Below, in pieces: positions 32,463-41,825 of a stretch of DNA of 46,180 bases. The notes under the pieces are model-generated. The model was not told the origin of the DNA and made no database searches. It was given only the letters and a program-made list of their open reading frames with translations. Source of the stretch: Sphingomicrobium sp. (GTDB taxonomy: Bacteria; Pseudomonadota; Alphaproteobacteria; Sphingomonadales; Sphingomonadaceae); assembly GCA_025450755.1 (NCBI GenBank), contig JANWLR010000024.1, positions 1-46,180 of the forward strand, read 5' to 3'. Position numbers and translations under genes: made by a program. Numbering within the stretch: position 1 is the first letter of the stretch; every line of letters begins with the position of its first letter.

Positions 32463-34654
32463 GGCCGGTACACCCGTTCCGTATGGCCCTTGAGCTGGTC
32501 GGGCCGGAAATAGACTTCGCGCAAATTGCCTGACGCATAGCGCTGCGCTTCATCGTCGAAGTGCGGCGAATCCGGATGGCCGCTCTCGCCGCCGGCGGTA
32601 ACTGCGCGCGCATGTGGACCGTTCCGAGTGAACTCAACCACAGCCACGAAGCTGTTGCCGTTGGTGCCGTACCATCGTTTCGTGCCGGGCTTTTGCGACG
32701 CCCCGAACGAGGCAATCGAGCCCCAGCGGTTGGACGTGAAGCCGACCGAGATGCTCGGCGCGGAATCGCTGAACGGAGAATCGATCGCAGACGAGATGCG
32801 CTGGAAGCGGTTCACGTCGCCCCACGCCACGCGCCAGCTTCCGAAATCATGCTCTAGCCTGTCGAGGCCGTGCACGAACGTTTCGACCTTCTCCTCCGGG
32901 CTCAGCGCTTCCATGTGGCGGAAGAGGTTTTGGTGGTCGTTCCACTTCCGGGCCGCAACCGCCTTGACCAGTTCGTCGCCCCAGAATTGCGCGAGCGTGT
33001 TCGGGACGGACGCGACCCCCCAGCGCTTGTCCCAGCTCGCGAGCATCCCGATCGGCTCGGCGAGGCGCGCTCGGAGCGGGTCGCTTGGGGGTAGCGCCTG
33101 CCAAGCGGAAACCAGCATCGGCACCAGTATTTCGAACGACGGCTGGGCGCTGTCGAAGGCAGCGGTCTGCAGTCGGTCGAGGGTCCAACGGCCCGGCTGC
33201 GTCAGGAGCCGCGTCGCGTGGATCGTGCGATAGCTCTGTCCCGCCATGTCCAGATAGGCGGGGAAGTCCTGCGGCTTCGGCGAATTTGGCCCCGCCGCAG
33301 AATAGAGCCAGTCGTTGCTGTTGAACGCCCAGCCGTTCGGCGGATTGATGGTGTTCGGAAGCTCCGAAACGGAATGGAGCCCGTGCCAGTCGGTCGCCGG
33401 GTCGCTGCCGTCGACCGGCTTTGTATAATCGAAGCGATTGTCGCGGCGCGGCATGAACTGCGGTGCAAGCACCGCGATCTCGCCCTTGTCATCGGCGAAG
33501 ACCGTGTTGTTCGAGCTGTTCGCCTTGAGGTCGGAAATTCGCATGAACGAGGCGAGATCGATTGCCTTGGTCCTGAGATAGCTCTGCTGGAGCGCCTCGA
33601 CGGGTCTGTTCATCATCGCGAACGCAATCCAACGACCATCCTGCTCGGCGACGATCGGGCCGCGTTGGGTCATCAAGGCGGCGAAGCTTCGCGACGCCAT
33701 GCGCCCGTCAGCTTTGCGGTAACGGATGGTGATCGGCCTCAGGCGCAGTGGCCGGCAGGTTGTGCCATACCAGTAGCAATAGCCATTTCCGCGCCGTTCG
33801 ACCTTCTCCGCAAACTCGTCGACATTGTCGACGCCGCTCGACGTATGCATCCAGCCGATGTGCGGGTTGAAGCCCTGGTAGATGAAGAATTGGCCCCAGG
33901 TCGCGGCGCCGTAGGCATCGAGCCCCTCATCGCTCGACATTTGCAGCTCGGATCGGAAGTAGAAGCTGGTGTGCGGGTTGATCAGCAGAAGCGAGCCGCC
34001 GTCGGCGGTGAGCTTGGGCGCGATGGCGAAGCCGTTGGAGCCACGCGAATCCACTTCGGCGCTCCCGTCGATGCGGACGACGTCTGAGGTCCATACCGGA
34101 CCGCGCGCATCGGCCAGCGCGAGCTTCGCGCGGGGCTGCGAATAGAAATCGCGCAGCTTGTCGAGATCGATCCGCTCGATGTCGCCGCCGATGCTGCCCT
34201 CGGTGAAGCTCATCACCATCCACGGCTCGAAACGGGTGATCACGCGCGGGTGGACGCTGGTATGCGTCGCGAGGAAATAATTGAGGCCGTCCGCCCAGGC
34301 GTCCATCAGCTTGCGCATTGCAAGCGGACTGCGTGCATAATCGACCTTGAGCTCGGACGGGCTGACGTAGAGCCGTGCGCGCAGATCCTGCCAGATCGCC
34401 TTCTCGCCGTCGGCCTCGGCTGTGAGCCCGAGGTTCGTCAGATAATTGGCCTCGACGCGCGGGAAGTCATCCTCGGCCTGGGCGTAAATCATGCCGAAAA
34501 CGGCGTCCGCGTCCGAGTGGCCGTGGACGTGGGCGATGCCCCAATCGTCGCGCGTGATCGTGACGTGGCTGGCCTCGGTTCGCCATCGCGCGAGATCGGG
34601 CGGGGAAGCTGCGGTAAGGAGGAATAGCAGAGCAGGAAGGACGAGCTTGCGCAT
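32459..34654 (-). CDS. Penicillin acylase family (S45 Ntn-hydrolase) protein
   Basis: The 731-residue precursor has a signal peptide (MRKLVLPALLFLLTAA, cleavage near residue 16), an alpha chain with VTITRDDWGIAHVHG and YAQAEDDFPRVE, and an autocatalytic junction at about residue 207, where GSNGFAI supplies the Ser that becomes the N-terminal nucleophile of the beta chain. NPHTSFYFRSELQM and QFFIYQGFNPHIGWMHTSS follow as in other members. The group contains penicillin, cephalosporin and acyl-homoserine-lactone acylases; substrate cannot be told. It is periplasmic by prediction. Confidence 0.92.
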   Translation of the reverse strand: MRKLVLPALLFLLTAASPPDLARWRTEASHVTITRDDWGIAHVHGHSDADAVFGMIYAQAEDDFPRVEANYLTNLGLTAEADGEKAIWQDLRARLYVSPSELKVDYARSPLAMRKLMDAWADGLNYFLATHTSVHPRVITRFEPWMVMSFTEGSIGGDIERIDLDKLRDFYSQPRAKLALADARGPVWTSDVVRIDGSAEVDSRGSNGFAIAPKLTADGGSLLLINPHTSFYFRSELQMSSDEGLDAYGAATWGQFFIYQGFNPHIGWMHTSSGVDNVDEFAEKVERRGNGYCYWYGTTCRPLRLRPITIRYRKADGRMASRSFAALMTQRGPIVAEQDGRWIAFAMMNRPVEALQQSYLRTKAIDLASFMRISDLKANSSNNTVFADDKGEIAVLAPQFMPRRDNRFDYTKPVDGSDPATDWHGLHSVSELPNTINPPNGWAFNSNDWLYSAAGPNSPKPQDFPAYLDMAGQSYRTIHATRLLTQPGRWTLDRLQTAAFDSAQPSFEILVPMLVSAWQALPPSDPLRARLAEPIGMLASWDKRWGVASVPNTLAQFWGDELVKAVAARKWNDHQNLFRHMEALSPEEKVETFVHGLDRLEHDFGSWRVAWGDVNRFQRISSAIDSPFSDSAPSISVGFTSNRWGSIASFGASQKPGTKRWYGTNGNSFVAVVEFTRNGPHARAVTAGGESGHPDSPHFDDEAQRYASGNLREVYFRPDQLKGHTERVYRP

Positions 34655-34697
34655 GGCGCAGGGCTAAGACGCGGCAGAGCTTGGAGCAAGCGCCACC

Positions 34698-34774
34698 CGT
34701 CATTGCGAGGACGCATTCGACGAAGCAATCGAGCGGTGCATTGACCGGATTGCTTCGCTACGCTCGCAATGACG
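34698..34774. repeat. REP-like interspersed palindromic repeat, copy 2
   Basis: CGTCATTGCGAG (34698-34709) and CTCGCAATGACG (34763-34774) are perfect complements, and inner GAAGCAATC/GGATTGCTTC pair too, so the single strand could fold into a long hairpin of about 77 bases. Copy 1 (10332-10407) shares the outer ends and the AGCAATC/GGATTG inner blocks. Located between the acylase and MFS genes, directly upstream of the latter's GGAGGG ribosome site. Confidence 0.75.
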
Positions 34775-34790
34775 CGAATGGAGGGAGTTT

Positions 34791-36083
34791 ATGGTGGAAG
34801 TACAGCGCAGCAGCCTCACTCGCGTGATCCTGTCGAGCCTGATCGGCACGACGATCGAATGGTACGATTTCTTCCTCTACGGCTCGGCCGCGGCGCTGGT
34901 CTTCAACAAATTGTTTTTCCCGAAATTCGATCCATTGGTCGGCACGCTGCTCGCCTTTGCAACTTACGCAATAGGGTTCGTCGCGCGGCCGCTCGGCGGG
35001 ATCGTGTTCGGCCATTTCGGCGACCGCGTCGGCCGCAAGCGCCTCCTCATGTGGAGCCTCGTCACCATGGGCCTCGCGACCGTGCTGATCGGATTGCTGC
35101 CGGGTTACGCTTCGATTGGCGTGTGGGCGCCGATCGGACTTATCGTCTTGCGCGTGCTGCAGGGCTTCGCGGTCGGCGGGCAATGGGGCGGCGCGGTGCT
35201 GATGGCCGCCGAGCACGGCGATGCTCGCCGCCGCGGCTATTGGGCGAGCTGGCCGCAGGCGGGTGTCCCGATGGGAAGCCTGCTCTCGGCCGGAATCCTC
35301 GCGCTCATGGCCGGTGTTCAGAGCGAGGCCGATTTCATCGCCTGGGGCTGGCGCGTGCCCTTCCTGCTCTCGGCCGTCCTGGTCTTAACCGGCTGGTACA
35401 TCCGCAATCGCGTCGCCGAGAGTCCGATGTTCGAGGTCGAGATCGAAATGGCCGAGGCGCCGCCGAGCGCTCCGATCATCGAGGTGTTTCGCGAGCGCCG
35501 GCGCGGCGTGCTGATCGGCGCGGGCCTCAGAGTCGGCGAGAATATCGTTTATTACGTGCTGACGGTCTTCTCACTGACCTTCCTGGTCGACGTCGCCGCA
35601 CAGAGCCGCAGCCTCGCGCTCGACGCCTTGCTGATCGGGGCCGCGGTCCAGTTCGTCTCCATCCCGCTGCTGGCGATACTTTCAGATCGGATCGGCCGTC
35701 GGCCAGTCTATGCGTTCGGCGGTTTCGCGTCCGCGATCTTCATTTTCCTCTTCTTCCCGATGCTCGGCAGCGGCAACAACAACCTGATCATCCTCGCGAT
35801 CGTGATCGGCCTCGTCCTGCACGCGTCGATGTACGCGCCGCAAGCGGCGTTCATCACCGAGCTGTTCCCGACACGCATCCGCTATTCGGGCGTGTCGATC
35901 GCCTACCAGCTGACGGCGATCTTCGCCGGCTCATTGGCGCCGATCATCGCGCTGTGGCTGTACAAGGACCTGCACTCGTCGGTGCCGGTGTCGATCTATG
36001 TCGCCATCGCCTGCGCGATCAGCGGCGTCAGCGCGCTGCTGGCGCGCGAAACCCGCGGCGTGGAGCTGTCAGAAATTCGGTAG
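34791..36083 (+). CDS. MFS transporter, metabolite:H+ symporter (MHS) type
   Basis: The 430-residue protein has 12 predicted membrane helices and the MHS-family features: GTTIEWYDFFLYGSAAAL in helix 1, FGHFGDRVGRKR as the conserved loop 2-3 motif, VLRVLQGFAVGGQWGGAVLMAAEH in helix 4 and PTRIRYSGVSIAYQL near helix 11. The class carries organic acids, betaines or sugars acids with protons; the exact substrate is unknown. GGAGGGAG lies 5-13 bases before the ATG. A dispersed palindrome lies just upstream. Confidence 0.93.
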   Translation: MVEVQRSSLTRVILSSLIGTTIEWYDFFLYGSAAALVFNKLFFPKFDPLVGTLLAFATYAIGFVARPLGGIVFGHFGDRVGRKRLLMWSLVTMGLATVLIGLLPGYASIGVWAPIGLIVLRVLQGFAVGGQWGGAVLMAAEHGDARRRGYWASWPQAGVPMGSLLSAGILALMAGVQSEADFIAWGWRVPFLLSAVLVLTGWYIRNRVAESPMFEVEIEMAEAPPSAPIIEVFRERRRGVLIGAGLRVGENIVYYVLTVFSLTFLVDVAAQSRSLALDALLIGAAVQFVSIPLLAILSDRIGRRPVYAFGGFASAIFIFLFFPMLGSGNNNLIILAIVIGLVLHASMYAPQAAFITELFPTRIRYSGVSIAYQLTAIFAGSLAPIIALWLYKDLHSSVPVSIYVAIACAISGVSALLARETRGVELSEIR

Positions 36084-36119
36084 GGTCAAACCTAAGAGCG
36101 ATCCAGCTCTGGAGCGCAT

Positions 36120-36426
36120 GTGGCAAACGGTGGTTGGCACGGCACTGAGGAGGAATGGCAGCGACGAGAAGCTCCGCTGCTAAGCATCGATCCAATCCTC
36201 GAACAGTTCGCCCTTGAGCATGGTTTCGCCGTGTCAAACAAACGCACGGACAGCAACGGAACGGTCCATCAGTTGGGGACCAAGCTCAAGCTTGTGACTT
36301 TGCTGCTCGGAAGAGCGAGGCGGCAGCAGATATTGGCGTAAGGATAGGCCGGCTTCACGATTGTCGCAGTGGAGGGCGGAGCTTGATCAGCTTGAGTTCG
36401 CGACCAAACGGTCGCCGATGCACTAG
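36120..36426 (+). pseudogene. Decayed gene for a small conserved hypothetical protein
   Basis: The first 40 codons read MANGGWHGTEEEWQRREAPL and then IDPILEQFALEHG, a recognisable start of a small hypothetical family (NGGWxGTxEEWxRxExPLxxIDPxxxxFA). Around 36238 the homology moves to the +1 frame, NARTATERSISWG (36241-36279), then meets TGA at 36295, and resumes in that same frame with LCCSEERGGSRYWRK (36298-36342), ending at TAG 36424. Relative to the family pattern as I recall it (NAKDWPERSLRWG... LWxCxSEDRGGxRYWK) about 15-20 codons are also missing between SWG and LCC. So it has a frameshift, a stop and a deletion. It lies between the MFS gene and ligD; its stop overlaps the ligD stop. 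Confidence 0.6.
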
Positions 36427-38936
36427 GCCTCCGGCAGCGCCTGCTTCGCTTGTCCCCAGTCCGCGAGCGCCTTCGATTTCGCGCGCTTCAGCAGCTCGTC
36501 GGAGTCGCGGATGGTGAAGTGGTTGCCGCCATCGTACTTGTCGAGCTCGGCCCAGGTGACCGGCGCGGCGACGGGGGCGCCTTCGCGGGCGCGGGCGGAA
36601 TAGGGCATCACCGCCGTTGCGCCGCGCTGATTGCGGAGCCAGTCGAGGAAGATGCGGCCCTTTCGCTGAACCTTTCGGATATTGGCGGTGAAGGTCTGCG
36701 GTTCGGCTTCGGAGATGGCGCGGCTGAAGCGGTCGGCAAAGCTCTTCACCGTCGGCCAGTCCTTCGATGCGTCGAGCGGCACGACGACGTGGATGCCCTT
36801 GCCACCTGACAAGAGCGGAAAGCTCTTCAGACCGAGATCTTCGAGCAGCCCCTTCAGGCGCACCGCGGCCGCCTTCACCTTATTGAAGTCGAGGCCGACG
36901 TCCGGATCGAGATCGAACACCAGCCGGTCGGGATATTCGACCTTGTCGACCTTGCTGCCCCAGCCATGGAATTCGATCGTTCCCATCTGCACGCAGGCGA
37001 GCAGGCCCTGGATATTATCGAGGTAGAGATAATCTTCGAAGTGGCCGTCCTTCTCCTCGATCGGGATCCGCTTCACGTGCGGCCCGAAAGTGCCCTTGTC
37101 GTGCTTCTGGAAGAAGCATTCGCCGGAGCGGCCACCGGGGCAGCGGATCAGGGTCATCGGGCGATCGGCGGCATCGATCATGATGAGCGGCTCGACCGCC
37201 GCATAATAATCGGCGAGGTCTTTCTTGGTCAGTCCAAGCTCGGGGAAGATCACGCGCTCGGGGCTGCTGATCTCGATTCCGAAATCCTCCGCGGTCGGCT
37301 GTTTCGCCTTCCTGGATTTCGATGCTTTGGGCTTCGGCTGTTTCGTGACGGTCTCCGTGTGCTTGGGCGTCTCCAACACGATCTGTGACGCCGGCTTGTC
37401 CTCGCGGAGCGCGATAAAGCTCGGGTGCCTCAAAATCCCGTCATCGGTAAACTCGCTGAACGCGATTTCGGCCACGAGCCTGGGCTTGATCCAGTGCGCG
37501 CCCTTCCGGTCGGGGCGCGGCACCTCGACCGGCGCCTTGTCGACGGCGAGCGGTTTCATCAGGTCCATCAGCTGGTCGATCAGCTTGGCGTTGAAGCCGG
37601 TTCCCACCTTGCCGACGTAAGTCGGCTTCCCCTTCTCCCTCGCAGCGAGGAGCAGCGAGCGGAAGCCGACGCGCTTGTCGCTTTCCGACCAGCCGACGAT
37701 GACAAATTCCTGGCGTTGGATGCACTTGATCTTGAGCCAATTGCGTGTGCGCGCGCCGACATAGGTGGCGCTCGCCTTCTTCGAGACAATCCCCTCGCCG
37801 CCGAGTTTGCATACTTCCTTGAACATCTCCTCGCCGCGGCCGACGATGTGATCGCCATAGAGGATCGGTCCCTTGACGCCCGCAAGCAGTGACGCGAGCC
37901 GGTCCTTGCGGACGATGTTGGGCAGCTTCTTGATGTCCTCGCCGCGATCGACGAGCAGGTCGAAGGCGTAGAAGACGAGGTTCGCGCCTTTCTGGTCCTT
38001 CAGGGTTGATTGGAGGAGCTGGAAGCTCGGCTTGCCGTTCTTGTCGATCGCGACTGCTTCACCATCGATGAGGCAGCGAGCGGGGAGCTTCGTCGCCGCC
38101 TTCACCAGTGCCTTGAACTTGTCGCTCCAGTCCTTGCCGTTGCGGGTCCAAGCGGTCGCGACGCCATCGCCGATCGCGAGCAGCAGGCGGTAGCCGTCAT
38201 ATTTATATTCGTGGATCCAGGAATCGCCCGGCGGAACCTGGTCGACGAGCGTCGCCAGCTGCGGCTCCTGGAAAGGCGGCGGCGCCTTGCTCTTTTTCTT
38301 CTTCCCGCGCCCGCCCTTCTGGCCGCCACGGTTCGATCGCCATTCGTCCTCCCCGGCCGCGATCTCGGCCATCGTGCGTCCGGTGGTGACGCTGGTCACG
38401 CAATCGTCAATGAGCTCGTCGCCATTCTCCGGGTCGGCATATTCGTCGGTGACCTTCTTCAGCATCCAGGGTTCGGCCTTCTCTCCGGGCTTCGGTTTCA
38501 GCCGGAACATCACCCATTCGCCCTTCATCCTCTCGCCTTCGAGCGTGAAGTGGAGATGTCCTTCCTCGATCGTCTTGCTCGGGTCCTTGCGCGGGTCGGG
38601 GATCCATCGCCCCTGGTCCCACAACATCACCGTTCCGCCGCCATATTCGCCGGCGGGTATCGTCCCTTCGAAATCACCGTAATCGAGCGGATGATCCTCG
38701 GTGCGCATTGCGAGGCGGTTCTCGCCGGGATCGAGGCTGGGGCCCTTGGGGATTGCCCAGCTCTTCAGGACACCGTCGAGCTCGAGGCGGAAGTCCCAGT
38801 GAAGCCGCGAGGCAGCATGCTTCTGAACGACGAAGCTGTCGCCCTTGCCCTTGAGCCTGCGGCCCTTGGGCTCCTTCGTCTTGGTGAAGTCGCGCTTGCG
38901 GTTATAAGTCCCGATGTCGAGCTTGCTGGACGGCAC
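36423..38936 (-). CDS. ligD: Multidomain ATP-dependent DNA ligase D
   Basis: The 837-residue protein joins three NHEJ activities in the order phosphoesterase-ligase-polymerase. The 3'-phosphoesterase domain (about 20-190) has VQKHAASRLHWDFRLELDG and DYGDFEGTIPAGEYGGG. The ligase domain (about 235-520) has the adenylation Lys in HEYKYDGYRLL and EFVIVGWSESDKR. The primase-like polymerase domain (about 550-830) has RCPGGRSGECFFQKH, metal-binding LVFDLDPD and SGGKGIHVVVPL. Lys-rich linkers separate domains. It starts with GTG at 38936, 3 bases after the ku stop; no other start fits the conserved opening. It seals broken DNA ends together with Ku. Confidence 0.95.
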   Translation of the reverse strand: MPSSKLDIGTYNRKRDFTKTKEPKGRRLKGKGDSFVVQKHAASRLHWDFRLELDGVLKSWAIPKGPSLDPGENRLAMRTEDHPLDYGDFEGTIPAGEYGGGTVMLWDQGRWIPDPRKDPSKTIEEGHLHFTLEGERMKGEWVMFRLKPKPGEKAEPWMLKKVTDEYADPENGDELIDDCVTSVTTGRTMAEIAAGEDEWRSNRGGQKGGRGKKKKSKAPPPFQEPQLATLVDQVPPGDSWIHEYKYDGYRLLLAIGDGVATAWTRNGKDWSDKFKALVKAATKLPARCLIDGEAVAIDKNGKPSFQLLQSTLKDQKGANLVFYAFDLLVDRGEDIKKLPNIVRKDRLASLLAGVKGPILYGDHIVGRGEEMFKEVCKLGGEGIVSKKASATYVGARTRNWLKIKCIQRQEFVIVGWSESDKRVGFRSLLLAAREKGKPTYVGKVGTGFNAKLIDQLMDLMKPLAVDKAPVEVPRPDRKGAHWIKPRLVAEIAFSEFTDDGILRHPSFIALREDKPASQIVLETPKHTETVTKQPKPKASKSRKAKQPTAEDFGIEISSPERVIFPELGLTKKDLADYYAAVEPLIMIDAADRPMTLIRCPGGRSGECFFQKHDKGTFGPHVKRIPIEEKDGHFEDYLYLDNIQGLLACVQMGTIEFHGWGSKVDKVEYPDRLVFDLDPDVGLDFNKVKAAAVRLKGLLEDLGLKSFPLLSGGKGIHVVVPLDASKDWPTVKSFADRFSRAISEAEPQTFTANIRKVQRKGRIFLDWLRNQRGATAVMPYSARAREGAPVAAPVTWAELDKYDGGNHFTIRDSDELLKRAKSKALADWGQAKQALPEA

Positions 38937-38939
38937 GGC

Positions 38940-39821
38940 TCACGCCCGTTTTCGAGCTGGCGCCTTCTTTGCCGGCTCTTTTTTCGCCGTGCCCTTTTTC
39001 GTTCCGGCCTTCTTGGCCTTCCCGCCCTCGCCCTTCTGATCACCCAGACTCTTCTTCAGCGCCGCCATGAGGTCGATCACGTTCGATCCCTTGGGCGCCG
39101 CCTCCTCGGGCTCCTCGATGATCTTTTCGCCCTTCGCCTTCTGCTTCTTCTCGATCAAACGATGGAGCGCGTCGACATAGCGGTTGTGGAACTCCTTGGG
39201 GTCGAACTCGCCGGCCTTTTTCTCGATCAGCATCGATGCCATGTCGAGAAGGTCGGGATCGGGTTTGTGGTCGCCGATGTCGCGAAAGAATCCCGATGAC
39301 TTGTTGACCTCGTCCGCATAGCGGAGCGTCTCAAGAAGTAACCCGCGGCCGCAAGGCTTGAGCGCCACCACATATTCCTGGCCGCGCATGGCGAGCTGGC
39401 CGACTCCGATCTTGTTCGCGGCCTTCAGTGCATCACGAAGCACGACATAAGCCTCTTCGGCAAGGTCGTCCGCGGGGACAACGTAATAAGGCTTGTCGAA
39501 ATACATGGCGTCGATGCCGTCCTCGTCGACGAACTCAACGAGGTCGAGCGTCTTGCGGCTCTCGAGTTTGACGCTGTCGATCTCATCCTGGTCAAGGAGG
39601 ACATAGTGGCCCTTCGACACTTCGTAGCCCTTGACGATTTGGTCGCGGTCCACTGGTCCGATTCCGGGCACGACCTTCTCATATTTGATGCGCTGGCCGG
39701 TCGGCTCATAGACCTGGTGGAACTGAATCTGCGCACCGCTCTTGGTCGCCGGAAACAGCTCGATTGGAATTGACACCAGCGCCAGCCGGATTTGCCCTCG
39801 CCAAATCGCACGCGCAGCCAT
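38940..39821 (-). CDS. ku: Bacterial Ku protein
   Basis: The 293-residue protein carries the Ku bridge/core domain: AIWRGQIRLALVSIPIELFPA, FHQVYEPTGQRIKYEKV, KGYEVSKGHYVLLDQDEID and YYVVP. The tail is Lys/Ala-rich (KKAGTKKGTAKKEPAKKAPARKR split by short linkers), as in longer Ku versions that contact DNA non-specifically. Ku forms a ring on broken ends and recruits LigD, encoded next. AAGGAGG precedes the ATG by about 8 bases. It lies only 31 bases after trpA with no hairpin between. Confidence 0.97.
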   Translation of the reverse strand: MAARAIWRGQIRLALVSIPIELFPATKSGAQIQFHQVYEPTGQRIKYEKVVPGIGPVDRDQIVKGYEVSKGHYVLLDQDEIDSVKLESRKTLDLVEFVDEDGIDAMYFDKPYYVVPADDLAEEAYVVLRDALKAANKIGVGQLAMRGQEYVVALKPCGRGLLLETLRYADEVNKSSGFFRDIGDHKPDPDLLDMASMLIEKKAGEFDPKEFHNRYVDALHRLIEKKQKAKGEKIIEEPEEAAPKGSNVIDLMAALKKSLGDQKGEGGKAKKAGTKKGTAKKEPAKKAPARKRA

Positions 39822-39852
39822 TCGGAGTCCTCCTTAGTCGGCAGGATTCAAT

Positions 39853-40635
39853 TCACTCCGCCATCGAGTCGTTCCGTGTAACTGCTTTCAATGACTGGAC
39901 AAAGCTTGCGACATCTTGGCGTCTCGAAACGAGATTGACGATCGCGGAGCCGCAAATGACACCTTTCGCGCCCGAATCGAGCGCCGCCCGGACGTGCTCG
40001 GGCTTGGAGATTCCGAACCCGAAAATCGGCGGCGGAGCACCGGCCTGCTTAACTCGGTCGATCAGCTCCGCGTCGAACTGGCCGGCCGCGTGAGTCCCTG
40101 TGATTCCGGCTCGGCTAACGCAATAAGTGTAGGCTTTTGAAAGATTTGCGATCCGCTTGAGAGTTTCGTCGGGCGTGTTCGCGGCGGCGATCAGCACCGG
40201 TTCGATCCCCGCCTGCTCCATTTCACGAACGAACGGCTGAGCCTCGAGCGCAGGGACATCGGCGATCAGCAGGCTGTCCGCGCCGGCTTCGGCCGAATCG
40301 CGGATGAATCCGGGCCGCGCGAGAACGATATTGGCGTAAGTCAGGATGCCGATCGGCACCTGACTGTTGCGTCTGCGCAACGACGCAATCAGCTCTAGGC
40401 AGTCGGCGACTCGGACTCCGGCAGAGAGCGCGCGTTGCGCCGCCGCCTGGATCACCGACCCGTCCGCGACCGGGTCCGAGAAGGGGATGCCGACCTCGAT
40501 CATGTCTGCGCCACCTTCGATCACCGCGTCGAGGAGTGCCGCGCTGGATTCTAAATCGGGATCGCCGAGCATCAGGAATGCGCCGAATGCGCCCTCGCCG
40601 CTCAGGCGCTCGAACATGGCGGAATAGCGACTCAT
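39853..40635 (-). CDS. trpA: Tryptophan synthase alpha subunit
   Basis: The 260-residue TIM-barrel lyase cleaves indole-3-glycerol phosphate and passes indole to TrpB. It shows [30 protein letters not shown] (containing the two catalytic-region acids), and [12 protein letters not shown] in loop 6, and [11 protein letters not shown]. Its ATG overlaps the trpB stop by 4 bases (ATGA). It is the last biosynthetic gene of the minus-strand trp array; ku follows. Confidence 0.97.
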   Translation of the reverse strand: MSRYSAMFERLSGEGAFGAFLMLGDPDLESSAALLDAVIEGGADMIEVGIPFSDPVADGSVIQAAAQRALSAGVRVADCLELIASLRRRNSQVPIGILTYANIVLARPGFIRDSAEAGADSLLIADVPALEAQPFVREMEQAGIEPVLIAAANTPDETLKRIANLSKAYTYCVSRAGITGTHAAGQFDAELIDRVKQAGAPPPIFGFGISKPEHVRAALDSGAKGVICGSAIVNLVSRRQDVASFVQSLKAVTRNDSMAE

Positions 40636-41825
40636 GCAAGGAGCGCCTTCGCCTGTATCTCGTCGACAAGCCCCGCCCCCAGTAGTGCTTGCGCTTGAGC
40701 GACGTCCTTGTCTCCGCGGCCTGACAGGCCGACCAGGATCGCGATCTCTGGCTCTTCCGCGGCGAGTTTCAGCGCATGCGCGAGAGCATGCGCGGATTCG
40801 AAAGCGCAGATGATGCCTTCTTTTTCCGCCAGCGCCTTGAATGCGAAGAGCGCTTCGGCATCGGTCGCGCCGACATATTGGGCACGGCCGCTGTCCTTGA
40901 GATGCGCATGCTCGGGTCCGACTGCCGGATAGTCGAGCCCTGCCGAGACGGACCAGGTGTCCGTAACCTGCCCATCCGAATCCTGAAGGACGTACGTCTC
41001 GGCACCATGCAAAATGCCCGGCGTCCCGCGCAGGAGCGTTGCGCCATGGTCATCGCTGTCGAGGCCCTTGCCGGCGGCCTCGACTCCGATAAGCCTAACG
41101 GGATCATCAATGAAGTCGGCGAACAGGCCGATCGCGTTCGACCCGCCGCCGACGCAGGCAATGACGGCGTCCGGAAGACGCGCGAGCTGCTCGATGATTT
41201 GCGTGCGCGCTTCACGTCCAATCACCCGCTGGAACTCCCGGACCATCGTCGGGAACGGATGTGGGCCCGCCGCGGTGCCGAGCAAATAATGGGTGGTCGG
41301 GAAACTCGCAGACCAGTCGCGCAGTGCCTCGTTGATCGCGTCTTTCAGCGTCTGGCCGCCGCTCGTCACCGGCACGACCTCGGCCCCCATCAGCTGCATC
41401 CGGAAAACATTGAGCTTTTGTCGCTCGACGTCCTCTGCCCCCATGTAGATCACGGTCTCGAACCCAAGCAGAGCGCCGACGATGGCGGTCGCGACGCCAT
41501 GCTGTCCTGCGCCGGTTTCCGCGATGAGCCGCGTCTTTTCCATGCGTTTTGCGAGCAGGCCCTGGCCCAGCACCTGATTCGTCTTGTGCGCCCCGCCGTG
41601 AAGCAGGTCCTCACGCTTCAGGTAGATGTTCCCGGCGAGGTTCCGGCAGCGCGTAAGCGGCGTCGGGCGACCCGCGTAGTTGGCAAGCAGGCGATTGAGC
41701 TCGGCAATGAACTCCGGGTCATCTTGCGCGTCGAGGAATGCGGCCTCGAGCTGCTCAAGTGCCGGGACGAGAATCTCCGGCACGTAGCATCCCCCGAAGC
41801 GACCGAAGCGGCCGTTCAGGCGCAT
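40632..41825 (-). CDS. trpB: Tryptophan synthase beta subunit
   Basis: The 397-residue PLP enzyme joins indole and serine into tryptophan. The Schiff-base Lys lies in [15 protein letters not shown], the phosphate-binding loop is [10 protein letters not shown], and [10 protein letters not shown] is the characteristic N-terminus. Start ATG 41825 overlaps the trpCF end by 10 bases, so the two are translationally coupled. Length is normal. Confidence 0.98.
   Translation of the reverse strand: MRLNGRFGRFGGCYVPEILVPALEQLEAAFLDAQDDPEFIAELNRLLANYAGRPTPLTRCRNLAGNIYLKREDLLHGGAHKTNQVLGQGLLAKRMEKTRLIAETGAGQHGVATAIVGALLGFETVIYMGAEDVERQKLNVFRMQLMGAEVVPVTSGGQTLKDAINEALRDWSASFPTTHYLLGTAAGPHPFPTMVREFQRVIGREARTQIIEQLARLPDAVIACVGGGSNAIGLFADFIDDPVRLIGVEAAGKGLDSDDHGATLLRGTPGILHGAETYVLQDSDGQVTDTWSVSAGLDYPAVGPEHAHLKDSGRAQYVGATDAEALFAFKALAEKEGIICAFESAHALAHALKLAAEEPEIAILVGLSGRGDKDVAQAQALLGAGLVDEIQAKALLA

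Noticed and set aside
34769-36148. 459-codon alternative frame through the MFS gene
   Set aside because: Arg-rich translation without hydrophobic segments; MFS frame has 12 helices and motif loops.
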